A DNA stretch of 64,000 nucleotides from Leptofilum sp965223285 (GCF_965223285.1 NZ_OZ244997.1:1674001-1738000), one strand, 5' to 3'. Positions 17,312-26,096 are shown, counted from the stretch's first letter. Program-made: numbers and translations. The notes: generated by a model not told the origin, from the sequence alone.

Positions 17312-18061
17312 TTATAGCTCCAGCTCCCGCATCACCTGCATGATGTTGCGGATGTCATCATTTGCCCCCGATTTGGCCTGAATGGGGAGGTTTTGTTCGA
17401 TACGGCCGTCTTTCAAAAACACCACCCTGTCTGCGTAGCTCGCTGCCCTTGGATCGTGGGTCACCATCACAATCGTCTGCTCAAGCACCTCTGCACTCTC
17501 TCGGAGCAACTCCAAAATCGCCGTTCCAGATTTAGAATCCAGGTTGCCCGTTGGCTCGTCAGCCAAAACAATCTCGGGATCATTTACAAAGGCACGGGCA
17601 ATCGCAACCCGTTGCTGCTGCCCTCCACTCATCTGGTCTGGCTTGTGATCAAGCCGGTCGGCTAAACCAACCATCTCCAGCAAGCTGTCAATCTTCTGCC
17701 GGTATTTCTCAATGCGCTGCCCGTCAATTAACAGCGGCAAGCCCACATTTTCTGCGGCCGTCAACGTCGGCACCAGATTGTAAAATTGAAAAATGAAACC
17801 CACCTTACGCCGCCGCACGACCGTCACTTCATCATCCGAAAGATGCGTGATTGTGTGGCCTGCCAAAGCAATTTCCCCAGATGTTGGCTCATCCAGACCC
17901 CCTAGCAAATGCAGCAGGGTACTCTTACCAGACCCAGATGGCCCCATCACCGCCACAAATTCGCCCTTGCGCACCATAAAAGAAACCTTCTGCAAAGCAT
18001 CAACCGTTACTTCGCCCATGCTGTACTGTTTGGTCACTTCGATTGCCTCTAAAACAGTCAT
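17312..18061 (-). CDS. ABC transporter ATP-binding protein (LolD/MacB type)
   Basis: 249 residues with a full ABC ATPase set: Walker A GPSGSGKST (about residues 40-48), Q loop FQFYNLVPTL, signature MSGGQQQRVAIARA, Walker B IVLADEPTGNLD and the switch MVTHDPR. The subfamily is the one that pairs with MacB/FtsX-type permeases. The cognate permease follows on the same strand. The start is the ATG at 18061. The 5' region up to 18170 is A/T rich and could hold its promoter, back to back with the promoter at 18170-18198. Confidence 0.93.
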   Translation of the reverse strand: MTVLEAIEVTKQYSMGEVTVDALQKVSFMVRKGEFVAVMGPSGSGKSTLLHLLGGLDEPTSGEIALAGHTITHLSDDEVTVVRRRKVGFIFQFYNLVPTLTAAENVGLPLLIDGQRIEKYRQKIDSLLEMVGLADRLDHKPDQMSGGQQQRVAIARAFVNDPEIVLADEPTGNLDSKSGTAILELLRESAEVLEQTIVMVTHDPRAASYADRVVFLKDGRIEQNLPIQAKSGANDDIRNIMQVMRELEL

Positions 18062-18169
18062 AAAAACCTCATTTTACCTTCGTGATTTTTCTCACAACTT
18101 TATCTTACCAACATTCAACCGATTGCCAACGCAGCTAAAAATTTTACCTGTCACCTAGTCGTCACCTAA

Positions 18170-18198
18170 TTGACAACCCTATCCCTAACCGTTATAAT
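18170..18198 (+). promoter_or_regulatory. consensus sigma-70 promoter (TTGACA-17-TATAAT)
   Basis: TTGACA at 18170-18175 and TATAAT at 18193-18198 are both perfect and separated by 17 bases. Transcription would begin near 18205, almost 290 bases before the S1 gene, and a terminator-like hairpin lies in between. This suggests a separate small RNA or a regulated leader. Confidence 0.8.
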
Positions 18199-18204
18199 CC
18201 CGTC

Positions 18205-18441
18205 TCTGGGTATATTGGCTGATTTTCCGAATTAAGTCGCTTTACAATTGCACATTCTGTAGAGTGCGTATCGAGTCAGAAAAGGACACAAGTGTGGTGA
18301 CTCACCTGTACGTATTTCGTCAAAGGCTTTGCCTGTTTCTTGGCAGACCAATCCATGAATAACGCGTCGTAAACGACAATTTGATAGAGAATTTTTTATC
18401 GGCCTATGCCTCGCAAAGAAATTGCGCCTAGGTCGATTTTT
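18205..18441 (+). ncRNA. candidate structured RNA or leader between a promoter and a terminator
   Basis: About 237 nt without a convincing reading frame. Hairpins visible: GCAC/GTGC (18240s-18270s); a nested stem TGCGTA, GAGTCA, ACAC-AA-GTGT, TGACTC, TACGTA (one G-U pair); AGGC-TTT-GCCT; GTCG-TAAA-CGAC (18366-18377); and a long final stem at 18398-18437 followed by T5. The first two stems share bases and could be alternatives, as in a switch. It is preceded by a perfect promoter. I could not match it to tmRNA, RNase P RNA, SRP RNA or 6S RNA. It may be a free small RNA or an attenuating leader of the S1 gene. Confidence 0.5.
18398..18441 (+). terminator. intrinsic terminator of the candidate RNA
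   Basis: ATCGGCCTATGC at 18398 pairs with GCGCCTAGGTCGAT at 18424-18437, with an inner GCAA/TTGC, and TTTTT follows (18437-18441). The 3' arm also contains the -35 hexamer of the next promoter. Confidence 0.65.
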
Positions 18442-18451
18442 CATTTATAAT
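18422..18451 (+). promoter_or_regulatory. putative proximal promoter of the S1 gene
   Basis: TTGCGC at 18422-18427 and a perfect TATAAT at 18446-18451, 18 bases apart. The start would be near 18458, giving a 36-base leader to ATG 18494. This would drive the S1 gene independently of the upstream RNA. Confidence 0.55.
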
Positions 18452-18493
18452 GACCTACAATAAACCCTTTATTTTTGAAGAGATGAAACTCGT

Positions 18494-19909
18494 ATGAGCA
18501 ATGAAGATTCAAATTTTATGGAAGAATTTCTAGACCAACATGATTACGAACAACCCCAGGTTGGTGACATACGCAAGGGCATTATTGTGGCTGTTACGCC
18601 GCAGGGTGTCATTGTAGACCTTGGTTTGAAGCGTGACGGCTTGGTCCCATCTTCCGATTTGAGCAAGCTGGAACCTGAAGAACGTGAAGCCTTACAAATC
18701 AATGATGAAATTTCCATCTATGTCACCAACACAGATGCCCCAGATAGCCTGTTGGTATCTATTCACCTGGCACAGCTCAATCAAGATTGGATTGATGCCG
18801 AAGCGTTGATGGAAAGCGGCGATATTATGGAAGGGGAAGTAATTGGCTACAACAAAGGTGGCGCCATTATTCCATTCGGCCGTTTACGTGGCTTTGTCCC
18901 CGCATCACATCTCAGCGAGTTATCACGTGGCCTAAACGACCGACAGCGGCAGCAAAAATTGGCCAAGCTGCGCGGCGAAAAAATCCCGGTAAAGGTTATC
19001 GAGGTCGATCGGCGGCGGCGACGGCTGGTCTTCTCTCAGCGTGATGCCCAAAAAGAGTGGGAAGATCAACGTAAGAAAGAGCTGCTTCAAGACCTCAATG
19101 AAGGGGATGTGCTTACAGGTCGTGTCAGCGGATTGCGTGATTTCGGTATCTTTGTTGATTTAGGCGGTGCCGACGGCCTGGTTCATATTTCTGAACTGGC
19201 CTGGTATCGAATTGCTCACCCACGTGAAGTTGTGAAGGTTGGCGATGAGATTGAAGTGTACGTGCTCAATATCAATGCCGATTCACAGCGCATCAGCCTA
19301 AGCCGTAAACGGTTGCTAGAAAATCCGTGGAGCACAGTAAACAAGCGTTACCATGAGAATCAATTGGTAGAGGGTACTATTACCCGCATTGTAGATTATG
19401 GTGCATTTGCCGAAATTGAGCCTGGCGTAGAAGGGCTGTTGCACGTTTCACAGCTTTCACGCAGCCAGGTGGACAATGCGAGTGAGGTTGTCAATGAAGG
19501 CGAAACGCACCTGCTGCGTATTGTGAGCATCGACTCTAATCGCCAGCGCATTGGTTTGAGCTTGCGGCAGGTAAGTGCCAGCGAGCAAATTGAATGGATG
19601 GCCACGCGCGAAGTGGAGGAAGAAGCTGACGAGCCTGAAGAGGAAACGTCCGTTTCTACCGAACCTGAGATGGAAGCAGAAGCTGAGACAGAAGTTGAAG
19701 CGGATGTTGAATCTGATGAGCCAGTAGCAGAGGAATCTGCGGAACCGGTTGCAGAAGAAAGTAACGAAGAAAACAGCGAAGATGAAGCCGAAACGGCCGA
19801 ACCCGAACCTGAACCAGAAGGTAACGAAGTTGAAGAGAGCAGCGAGGAAGAAGCCGAAACGGCCAAACCCGAACCTGAAGACTCTGAAACAGATGAAGAT
19901 GAAAGTTAG
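18494..19909 (+). CDS. S1 RNA-binding domain protein, ribosomal protein S1-like
   Basis: 471 residues with four S1 (OB-fold) domains: about 20-95 (GDIRKGIIVAVTPQGVIVDLG), 110-175, 192-265 (GRVSGLRDFGIFVDLGGADG, VHISELAW) and 278-352 (GTITRIVDYGAFAEIEPGVEG, LHVSQLS). Such proteins bind mRNA and, as ribosomal S1, help load it on the 30S subunit. Four domains is short compared with the six of E. coli S1. The last 95 residues are almost only Glu, Asp, Ala, Pro and Ser, with two copies of an EAETA-KPEPE-type unit, suggesting a disordered tail. infA follows after 62 bases. Few ACGGCCGT copies occur here, as in other highly expressed genes. Confidence 0.92.
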   Translation: MSNEDSNFMEEFLDQHDYEQPQVGDIRKGIIVAVTPQGVIVDLGLKRDGLVPSSDLSKLEPEEREALQINDEISIYVTNTDAPDSLLVSIHLAQLNQDWIDAEALMESGDIMEGEVIGYNKGGAIIPFGRLRGFVPASHLSELSRGLNDRQRQQKLAKLRGEKIPVKVIEVDRRRRRLVFSQRDAQKEWEDQRKKELLQDLNEGDVLTGRVSGLRDFGIFVDLGGADGLVHISELAWYRIAHPREVVKVGDEIEVYVLNINADSQRISLSRKRLLENPWSTVNKRYHENQLVEGTITRIVDYGAFAEIEPGVEGLLHVSQLSRSQVDNASEVVNEGETHLLRIVSIDSNRQRIGLSLRQVSASEQIEWMATREVEEEADEPEEETSVSTEPEMEAEAETEVEADVESDEPVAEESAEPVAEESNEENSEDEAETAEPEPEPEGNEVEESSEEEAETAKPEPEDSETDEDES

Positions 19910-19971
19910 CCACAGTGGCTAACGCGACAATCTGGTAAATCTAGCAATGATTTGCCAAGAGAAGGAATTTT

Positions 19972-20205
19972 ATGGCTAAAGACGACAAACTGGAAGTAGA
20001 AGGTACAGTTACCGAGCTACTCCCCAACACCCAATTTACAGTTGAATTGGACAACGGGCATAAGGTGCTAGCGTATCTTTCTGGCAGAATGCGCAAATAT
20101 TATATTCGCATTTTGCTAGGCGACCGCGTTCGCGTTGAAATGACCCCGTACGATCTGGATCGAGGGCGGATTACCTACCGGTATCATCGCAATCGAGCCC
20201 GTTAA
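19972..20205 (+). CDS. infA: translation initiation factor IF-1
   Basis: 77 residues, a single S1/OB fold. Seen: EGTVTELLPNTQFTVELDNGHKVLAYLSGRMRK and GDRVRVEMTPYDLDRGRITYRY (quoted in parts: LPNTQFTVEL, GHKVLAYLSG, GDRVRVEMTPYDL, GRITYRY), all diagnostic of IF-1. It binds the A site of the 30S subunit during initiation. GAAGGAA lies just upstream of ATG 19972. It sits directly after an S1-like gene rather than in the usual secY-rpmJ neighbourhood. An intrinsic terminator follows. Confidence 0.96.
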   Translation: MAKDDKLEVEGTVTELLPNTQFTVELDNGHKVLAYLSGRMRKYYIRILLGDRVRVEMTPYDLDRGRITYRYHRNRAR

Positions 20206-20240
20206 TACTTTCAGTTTATCCGAACAACAATAAATAGCGA

Positions 20241-20267
20241 ACGCCCTGGCAATGCCGGGGCGTTTTT
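20241..20267 (+). terminator. intrinsic terminator after infA
   Basis: ACGCCC-T-GGC, loop AAT, GCC-G-GGGCGT, then TTTTT. A strong GC stem with a T run ends the S1-infA transcript. Confidence 0.9.
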
Positions 20268-20282
20268 ATTAGTTGCGTGTGT

Positions 20283-21218
20283 TTACGTCGGTTTTGGAGT
20301 AACACTGAGGCAAATCCAGTCTCGTACCTGAATCTTTTCAGTAACTTGGCCACCGGCTTGGGTAACGGCCGTTTCCACCGCCTCTAGCTGCTCCTCAATA
20401 ACCCCACTCAAAATCAGCTTCCCGTCTAGTGCAACGTAATCCAACAAGCGATCCTTCTCAAGTAGGGTCACAATCACATGCGCTAAAATATTGACAACAA
20501 CAACATCCCATTTTGTTAGCGGCACATCGGCCAAGACGCCTTGATGGATATGAATACCGTCAATATCATTTTGAGCGGCATTGCTGTGCGTCGTTTTTAC
20601 TGCCAATGCATCGGTGTCGAACGCACGGACCCGCCCTGCCCCCAATTTGGCTGCGGCAATAGACAAAATTCCTGATCCTGTCCCTACATCCAGTACAGAA
20701 TAGTCTGGCTGCACAACGTTTTCCAATGCTTGTAGGCACATTTGCGTTGTGGGGTGCAGCCCGGTACCGAACGCCATGCCCGGATCAAGCACCAGCACAA
20801 CATCATCAGGTTGGGCAAAATCACCGGTGTCAGCTTGCGGTCTAGCTTCAATCCAGCTTGGTTGAATCCATATCCTGCTGCCTATACGAAATGGGTGATA
20901 ATGGGCTTTCCAAGCATTGGCCCAATCTTCATCTTTTAGCTTGCGGAAAGTAGGTGGAGGTAGTGGGTACAAGCGACCCATGTGGTAAAGAATTTCCTCA
21001 ATGCGCTGCCGTTGCTGCGGTGTATCTTCACTTTCTGGAAGATAGATTTTGACGGTAACGGCCGTTTCCAACGCATCATGAGCCGGGTTAGATTCATCGC
21101 CTAGCTGTTCTAAAACCACGCCGTCATTATGGGCAAACGGCCGTAGCACTTCCGCCACAGCTTCAGCTCCCTCCCCGTCGGTTATAACGCTGACCTCAAG
21201 CCAGTAAGTGGCACTCAT
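20283..21218 (-). CDS. prmA: ribosomal protein L11 methyltransferase
   Basis: 311 residues. The N-terminal half is the L11-recognition domain; the C-terminal half is a class I SAM methyltransferase with LDVGTGSGILSIAAAKLGA (motif I), AFDTDALAV (motif II) and VVVNILAHVI (motif IV), the PrmA pattern. FGTGLHPTT before motif I is also typical. It methylates ribosomal protein L11. The start ATG is four bases downstream of the dnaJ stop, so it is the last gene of the hrcA operon, an arrangement also seen in Firmicutes. Confidence 0.95.
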   Translation of the reverse strand: MSATYWLEVSVITDGEGAEAVAEVLRPFAHNDGVVLEQLGDESNPAHDALETAVTVKIYLPESEDTPQQRQRIEEILYHMGRLYPLPPPTFRKLKDEDWANAWKAHYHPFRIGSRIWIQPSWIEARPQADTGDFAQPDDVVLVLDPGMAFGTGLHPTTQMCLQALENVVQPDYSVLDVGTGSGILSIAAAKLGAGRVRAFDTDALAVKTTHSNAAQNDIDGIHIHQGVLADVPLTKWDVVVVNILAHVIVTLLEKDRLLDYVALDGKLILSGVIEEQLEAVETAVTQAGGQVTEKIQVRDWICLSVTPKPT

Positions 21219-21222
21219 CTAG

Positions 21223-22374
21223 CTAAAAACCAAGCGCATTGCGTAGCTGATCCCAAATGCCCCGTTCACCACGCGGTACGACTTCCTTGCCAAGCGTGCG
21301 AGAAAGCTGCATAAACAACTCTTCTTGCTCCTCGGTCAGCTTCGTAGGCACAGCCACCTGAATCAGCACATGCTGATCCCCCCGCCCCATGGGCGCACCG
21401 CGTCCAGACCGATCTAGCCGGGGCACGCCTTTGCTCCGCATGCGGAATACTTTACCTGGCTGCGTCCCTGCCGGAATATCCAAAGGCTCCTCACCATCTA
21501 ATGTTGGCACCATGATGCTGTCCCCCAGAGCTGCCTGTGCCACGTTGATATGCAAATCAAGATAAATATCTTCACCACGCCGCTTGAAAAACTCATGCGG
21601 CTTCACATCAATCACCACAAACAAGTTTCCTGGCGGGCCACCATCCTGGCCAGGAGCACCCTCACCGGTTAAGCGAATTTGCGTGTCGCTGTCAACGCCA
21701 GGTGGCACCTTAACATTCAGATTACGTACTTCCATCACTTGCTTCTGTCCTCGGCAATTTTCGCAAGGTTCGGGAATGAGTTCACCAGTTCCCTGGCAAG
21801 TAGAACAGGTTGTCACGTTAACAAAAGAACCCAAGATAGATTGCTGCACACGGCGCACTTCACCAGAGCCATTACAGGTGGTGCAAGCAATGGGGCTGCT
21901 GCCCGGTTTTGCACCATTGCCATGACAAACGGAGCATATTTCTGGGCGGCGAATTTCAACTTCTTTGTCGACCCCAAACACCGCTTCTTCAAAGGTGATT
22001 GTCAAATCGGCACGTAAATCGGCACCGCGCCGCGGGCCACGGCGTCGCCGACGACTGCCGCCAAATCCGGCATTAAATAGCTCTTCAAAAATGTCGCTGA
22101 TATTGCCAAAGCCGCCCTCAAAACCGCCGCTAAAGCCACCAGCACCATTTTCTACACCCGCATGGCCATACGTGTCATACATATTCCGCTTTTGCTCATC
22201 CGACAATATTTCATAGGCGCGTTGGACTTCTTTGAACTTTTCCTCCGCACTTGCTTCTTTGTTAACGTCTGGATGATATTGCCGCGCTAATTTCCGGTAC
22301 GCTTTTTTGATTTCATCTTTCGATGCACTGCGGCCTACTCCCAGTACATCATAAAAGTCTCTTTGTGTGGCCAT
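21223..22374 (-). CDS. dnaJ: chaperone protein DnaJ
   Basis: 383 residues. J domain with the HPD tripeptide in YHPDVN, a Gly/Phe-rich region (GGFSGGFEGGFGN), and four CxxCxGxG-type zinc motifs: CSVCHGNG, CTTCNGSG, CSTCQGTG and CENCRGQK. The last repeat lacks the second Gly. The C-terminal substrate-binding domain follows. It delivers substrates to DnaK and stimulates its ATPase. It lies downstream of dnaK with an 85-base gap that contains a perfect 13-bp inverted repeat. Confidence 0.96.
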   Translation of the reverse strand: MATQRDFYDVLGVGRSASKDEIKKAYRKLARQYHPDVNKEASAEEKFKEVQRAYEILSDEQKRNMYDTYGHAGVENGAGGFSGGFEGGFGNISDIFEELFNAGFGGSRRRRRGPRRGADLRADLTITFEEAVFGVDKEVEIRRPEICSVCHGNGAKPGSSPIACTTCNGSGEVRRVQQSILGSFVNVTTCSTCQGTGELIPEPCENCRGQKQVMEVRNLNVKVPPGVDSDTQIRLTGEGAPGQDGGPPGNLFVVIDVKPHEFFKRRGEDIYLDLHINVAQAALGDSIMVPTLDGEEPLDIPAGTQPGKVFRMRSKGVPRLDRSGRGAPMGRGDQHVLIQVAVPTKLTEEQEELFMQLSRTLGKEVVPRGERGIWDQLRNALGF

Positions 22375-22412
22375 ACGGTTCCTTTGGTATCAGAATGACC
22401 CAGGAAAATGCA

Positions 22413-22445
22413 GATTGGAGATTAGAAAGTGCCTAATCTCCAATC
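22413..22445. repeat. perfect 13-bp inverted repeat (GATTGGAGATTAG family) between dnaK and dnaJ
   Basis: GATTGGAGATTAG at 22413-22425, a seven-base loop and CTAATCTCCAATC at 22433-22445. No T run follows on the minus strand, so it is not a classical terminator. It may stabilise or partly separate the dnaK and dnaJ messages. Confidence 0.75.
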
Positions 22446-22459
22446 CCTAATCTTGCTAA

Positions 22460-24373
22460 TTATGCGTCGCTGAATTCGCCTTCGATGACATCTTCATCAT
22501 CTTCGCCTTCAGCGGAGGGGCCGCCATTGGCTGCTGGCCCCTCCGGGCCAGGCTGGCTTTGCTGCTGTTGTTGGTACATGGCTGCGCCCGCTTCATTAAG
22601 GACGTTTTGCAGGTTAGTAACGGCCGTTTCTAAAGCAGTCGCATCCCCGTTCCCCTGTAAAATCTCCTTCACAGCATCTACCTGGCTTTGAATAGCTGCT
22701 TTGGATGCCTCAGGAATTTGCTCGCCATTTTCTGCTAAGAACTTCTCAGCAGAGTAAACGGCCGAATCTGCCTTGTTGCGCGATTCTACCTCTTGCCGAC
22801 GCGCCTCATCTTCAGCCGCATGGGATTCTGCATCCTGCACCATTTTCTCAATTTCGGTGTCAGACAAACCGCTGGATGGAATGATCTGCATAGCCTGTTG
22901 TTTGCCAGTTGCTTTGTCTGCGGCCGTTACGTTCAAAATACCGTCTGCGTTGATATCAAACGTTACTTCAATCTGCGGCACGCCACGCGGTGCCGGGGGA
23001 ATCCCGTCCAAAATAAACTTGCCCAGGCTCTTATTGTCAGCCGCCATCTGCCGCTCACCCTGGGTTACGTGAATCTCCACCTGGGTCTGGCTGTCGGAAG
23101 CGGTAGAGAATACCTGGCTTTTCTTAGTTGGAATCGTCGTGTTACGCTCGATGAGCGGCGTCGCCACACCACCCAATGTTTCGATGCTCAGGGTCAATGG
23201 GGTTACATCAAGCAGCAGCACATCTTTCACATCCCCGCCCAAGACACCTGCCTGGATGGCAGCACCGATGCCAACAACCTCATCAGGATTCACGCCCTTG
23301 TGTGGGTCTTTGCCAAAGAATTGGCGAACAGCTTCTTGAATGGCTGGCACGCGCGTCATACCGCCTACCAACACTACTTGTGTAATATCGCCCTTCGAGA
23401 CCCCAGCATCTTTTAAAGCCTGCCGGCAGGGTTCAATGGACCGTTTGACCAGTTCATCGGTGAGCTGGTCAAATTTTGCGCGCGACAAAGTAAGGTTCAA
23501 ATGCTTAGGACCAGACGCATCGGCCGTGATGTAGGGTAAATTCAGCTCGGTCTGCATGGTAGTAGACAGTTCAATCTTGGCCTTTTCAGCCGCCTCGCGC
23601 AAACGCTGGAGAGCCTGACGATCGTCACGCAAATCGATACCCTGATCCATCTTGAACTGCTCGGCTGCCCAATCAATAATCTTCTGGTCGAAGTCATCAC
23701 CACCCAAGAAAGTGTCACCATTGGTGGATTTCACTTCAAATACGCCATCACCAACTTCCAATATGGAAATGTCAAACGTACCGCCGCCCAAGTCGTAAAC
23801 CGCAATCAGTTCATCAACATCGCTGCCCAGGCCGTAAGCTAAAGAGGAAGCAGTTGGCTCGTTGACAATGCGCAATACTTCTAAGCCCGCAATTTTACCG
23901 GCGTCTTTGGTTGCTTGACGCTGGCTGTCGTTAAAGTAAGCTGGCACGGTAATAACGGCTTGGCTCACGGGCTGACCCAAATATGCTTCGGCATCTGCCT
24001 TGATTTTTTGCAAAACCATTGCCGAAACTTCTGGCGGTGAGTATTCGCGTTCGTTCATTACGACACGCACATCGCCATTTGGTGCCTTGCGGACTTCGTA
24101 AGGGGAATACTTCAACGCTTTTTGCACCACGGGGTCATCAAATTTTCGCCCCATGAAACGCTTTACAGAGAAAACGGTGTTCAGTGGGTTGATAACCGCT
24201 TGCCGTTTGGCAACCTGCCCTACCAGTCGTTCCCCGGTTTTGGCGTTGATAGCGACGATGGACGGAAAAGTACGGCCGCCTTCGGCACTGGAGATCACGA
24301 CCGGTTCGCCGCCTTCCATTACAGCCGCAACTGAGTTTGTGGTTCCTAAATCGATTCCAATTATTTTGCCCAT
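22460..24373 (-). CDS. dnaK: chaperone protein DnaK (Hsp70)
   Basis: 637 residues, full Hsp70. Seen: GIDLGTTNSVAAV at the N-terminus, VPAYFNDSQRQATKDAG, NEPTASSLAYG, DLGGGTFDISIL, and LVGGMTRVPAIQE in the nucleotide-binding domain. The linker DVLLLDVTPLTLSIET leads to the substrate-binding domain and a helical lid. The end is a Gln/Gly-rich tail finishing in EGEDDEDVIEGEF, close to the usual DnaK EEVKD-type acidic end. Only one exact ACGGCCGT copy occurs here, consistent with codon constraint. It is third in the CIRCE-controlled operon. Confidence 0.98.
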   Translation of the reverse strand: MGKIIGIDLGTTNSVAAVMEGGEPVVISSAEGGRTFPSIVAINAKTGERLVGQVAKRQAVINPLNTVFSVKRFMGRKFDDPVVQKALKYSPYEVRKAPNGDVRVVMNEREYSPPEVSAMVLQKIKADAEAYLGQPVSQAVITVPAYFNDSQRQATKDAGKIAGLEVLRIVNEPTASSLAYGLGSDVDELIAVYDLGGGTFDISILEVGDGVFEVKSTNGDTFLGGDDFDQKIIDWAAEQFKMDQGIDLRDDRQALQRLREAAEKAKIELSTTMQTELNLPYITADASGPKHLNLTLSRAKFDQLTDELVKRSIEPCRQALKDAGVSKGDITQVVLVGGMTRVPAIQEAVRQFFGKDPHKGVNPDEVVGIGAAIQAGVLGGDVKDVLLLDVTPLTLSIETLGGVATPLIERNTTIPTKKSQVFSTASDSQTQVEIHVTQGERQMAADNKSLGKFILDGIPPAPRGVPQIEVTFDINADGILNVTAADKATGKQQAMQIIPSSGLSDTEIEKMVQDAESHAAEDEARRQEVESRNKADSAVYSAEKFLAENGEQIPEASKAAIQSQVDAVKEILQGNGDATALETAVTNLQNVLNEAGAAMYQQQQQSQPGPEGPAANGGPSAEGEDDEDVIEGEFSDA

Positions 24374-24402
24374 TTTTAATATTCCTTGTTTTCTGTTTTT
24401 GG

Positions 24403-24975
24403 TTATGCAGCTACGACAACGAGAGACGGCCGTATTACACGATCACCTATTTTGTATCCAGTTTGCAGCACGCGGCATACCGCCCCACTCTCAAATTCAT
24501 CCGTGGGTTCCTGGGTAATTGCCTCATGCAAATTCGGGTCGAATGGCTCCCCAATGGCCTCAATAGCCGTAACGTTAAAGTTTTCTAGCGTGGCCGACAG
24601 CTTGCGCTGCACTAGCTGAATACCCTCTAGCCAGCTATGTTCGCGAATATCCTCCGGCAGACTTTCCATTGCCCGCTCAAAGTCATCTACGACCGGCAGC
24701 AGCTTTTCTATAACGCTGGCCGTGGCATTGGTGTACGTATCCAGTCGCTGCTTCTCCATCCGCTTGCGGGCGTTGGCAAATTCAGCCTGGCTGCGCATCC
24801 AGCGATCCTTAAAGTCAGCAGCTTCTGCCTCGGCCGCTGCTAATTGCTCTTCAAGGGTTGGCAGTACCTGCTCTGTAACATCTTCAACAGATTCTGCTAC
24901 TGCTTGCCCATTGTCTGCCGCTTCTACATCGGCAGCATCCTCTTGAATTTCTTCTGCTACTTTTTCTTCACTCAC
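24403..24975 (-). CDS. grpE: nucleotide exchange factor GrpE
   Basis: 190 residues from GTG 24975, which has GAGGT seven bases upstream; the longer frame starting at 25038 would overlap hrcA. The first 45 residues are acidic and low complexity. A coiled coil follows (LEEQLAAAEAEAADFKDRW), then the GrpE core FANARKRMEKQR, LLPVVDDFERAM and the C-terminal beta domain EPFDPNLHEAI, GYKIGDRVIRPSLVVVA. It releases ADP from DnaK. It sits between hrcA and dnaK. Confidence 0.95.
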   Translation of the reverse strand: MSEEKVAEEIQEDAADVEAADNGQAVAESVEDVTEQVLPTLEEQLAAAEAEAADFKDRWMRSQAEFANARKRMEKQRLDTYTNATASVIEKLLPVVDDFERAMESLPEDIREHSWLEGIQLVQRKLSATLENFNVTAIEAIGEPFDPNLHEAITQEPTDEFESGAVCRVLQTGYKIGDRVIRPSLVVVAA

Positions 24976-24988
24976 TGGTCTTACCTCG

Positions 24989-26026
24989 TTATGCAGATTC
25001 TTTTCGTTCGGGGTCTTCCAAATAATAGTCGTAAACAAAGCCGCTCATCAGGTTGGCTACATATTGCACGGCAGCGACGTTACGGCCGTATGACATACGC
25101 GTCGGGCCAATGACCGCCACCGTGCCGCTAAATTGATCGGCAACACCGTAACGGGACAAAATAATGGAGCAATCTTTTAGCTCTTCCCAACGGCCGTCGC
25201 CACCGATAACGACCTGCACGCCATCCTGGGAGGTTTGTGTTTCTGCCAGCACATTTGCCAGCAATGTACGCTCCTCCAGAACACGCACAGCTTGGCGCGT
25301 TCCTTCATCGTCCACAATATTCATCAAGCCATCCCGATAAATATCTGTGATGGTACGGTTATCTGAGCGGCGCAAAATATCCAGCGTCAGCTTGGCAACA
25401 TCTGCTTCCAATTCATCCAGATGTCCTAATCGGGCAACCGCTTCTTCGTAGTTAGCATCAACCAGCAGCCCATTCATCCTGTCGGCCGCTGCACTTAAGC
25501 GAGCTTGAGAGATTGGTTCTGCCAACGTCAGCATCTGCTGCTTCACTTCACCGCCATAAAGCACCAAAATCATCAACACCAGTCGCCCCTGGGTAGAAAT
25601 GAGCTGCAAATGTTTAAAGCGATTAGATCGCGGGCGAGGCGCTGTTACAAAACTGGCACCCAAAGAAGTGCGCGCCAAAATGGCGGCCGCCAGCCGCATC
25701 CACTGGTCTAAATCCAGACGCGCCTGGTGAAACTGGTGGCGAATCATCTGCTGTTCATGTACTGGTAAGCGGAATTCACCCAACAATTTTTGCACAAAAT
25801 ACCTGTACCCCACTTCGGTGGGAATACGCCCCGCAGAGGTGTGAAGCTGCACCAAATAGCCCATCTCATCCAGAGCAGCCAGCTCATTGCGCACAGTGGC
25901 CGAGCTAACGCCCAGCTCATACCGGTTAACCAATGTTTTTGAGCCAACGGGCTGACCCGTTTCAACATATGTACGCACAACCAATCCCAGGATTTTCTCT
26001 TGTCGTTCGGTGAGCGTTGCAAACAT
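24989..26026 (-). CDS. hrcA: heat-inducible transcription repressor HrcA
   Basis: 345 residues. N-terminal winged helix: LTERQEKILGLVV, VGSKTLVNRYELGVSSATVRNELAALDEMGYL (in parts: VGSKTLV, SSATVRNELAALDEMGYL), then HTSAGRIPTEVGYRYFV. The C-terminal GAF-like and dimerisation regions end in TRMSYGRNVAAVQYVANLM, the HrcA signature. It represses its own operon by binding CIRCE, a perfect copy of which lies 70 bases upstream of the start. It is the first gene of hrcA-grpE-dnaK-dnaJ-prmA. Confidence 0.97.
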   Translation of the reverse strand: MFATLTERQEKILGLVVRTYVETGQPVGSKTLVNRYELGVSSATVRNELAALDEMGYLVQLHTSAGRIPTEVGYRYFVQKLLGEFRLPVHEQQMIRHQFHQARLDLDQWMRLAAAILARTSLGASFVTAPRPRSNRFKHLQLISTQGRLVLMILVLYGGEVKQQMLTLAEPISQARLSAAADRMNGLLVDANYEEAVARLGHLDELEADVAKLTLDILRRSDNRTITDIYRDGLMNIVDDEGTRQAVRVLEERTLLANVLAETQTSQDGVQVVIGGDGRWEELKDCSIILSRYGVADQFSGTVAVIGPTRMSYGRNVAAVQYVANLMSGFVYDYYLEDPERKESA

Positions 26027-26043
26027 ACTGTGCCTTTACGGAC

Positions 26044-26083
26044 AATGAGACTAGGGTTTGCACATAACACCGCTAGTCTCATT
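26044..26083 (-). promoter_or_regulatory. 11-bp perfect stem-loop in the hrcA leader
   Basis: AATGAGACTAG at 26044-26054 and CTAGTCTCATT at 26073-26083, with an 18-base loop. It lies between CIRCE and the hrcA start, so it would be in the 5' untranslated mRNA. Read on the + strand it is followed by T5, but no + gene ends here. Confidence 0.7.
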
Positions 26084-26096
26084 TTTCTAAAAATAT

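Noticed and set aside
18205..18441. 6S RNA, tmRNA, RNase P RNA or SRP RNA
   Set aside because: The diagnostic sequence boxes of these RNAs are absent.
18483..18497. Four-codon frame ATGAAACTCGTATGA overlapping the S1 start
   Set aside because: Too short and without a good ribosome-binding site to claim as a leader peptide.
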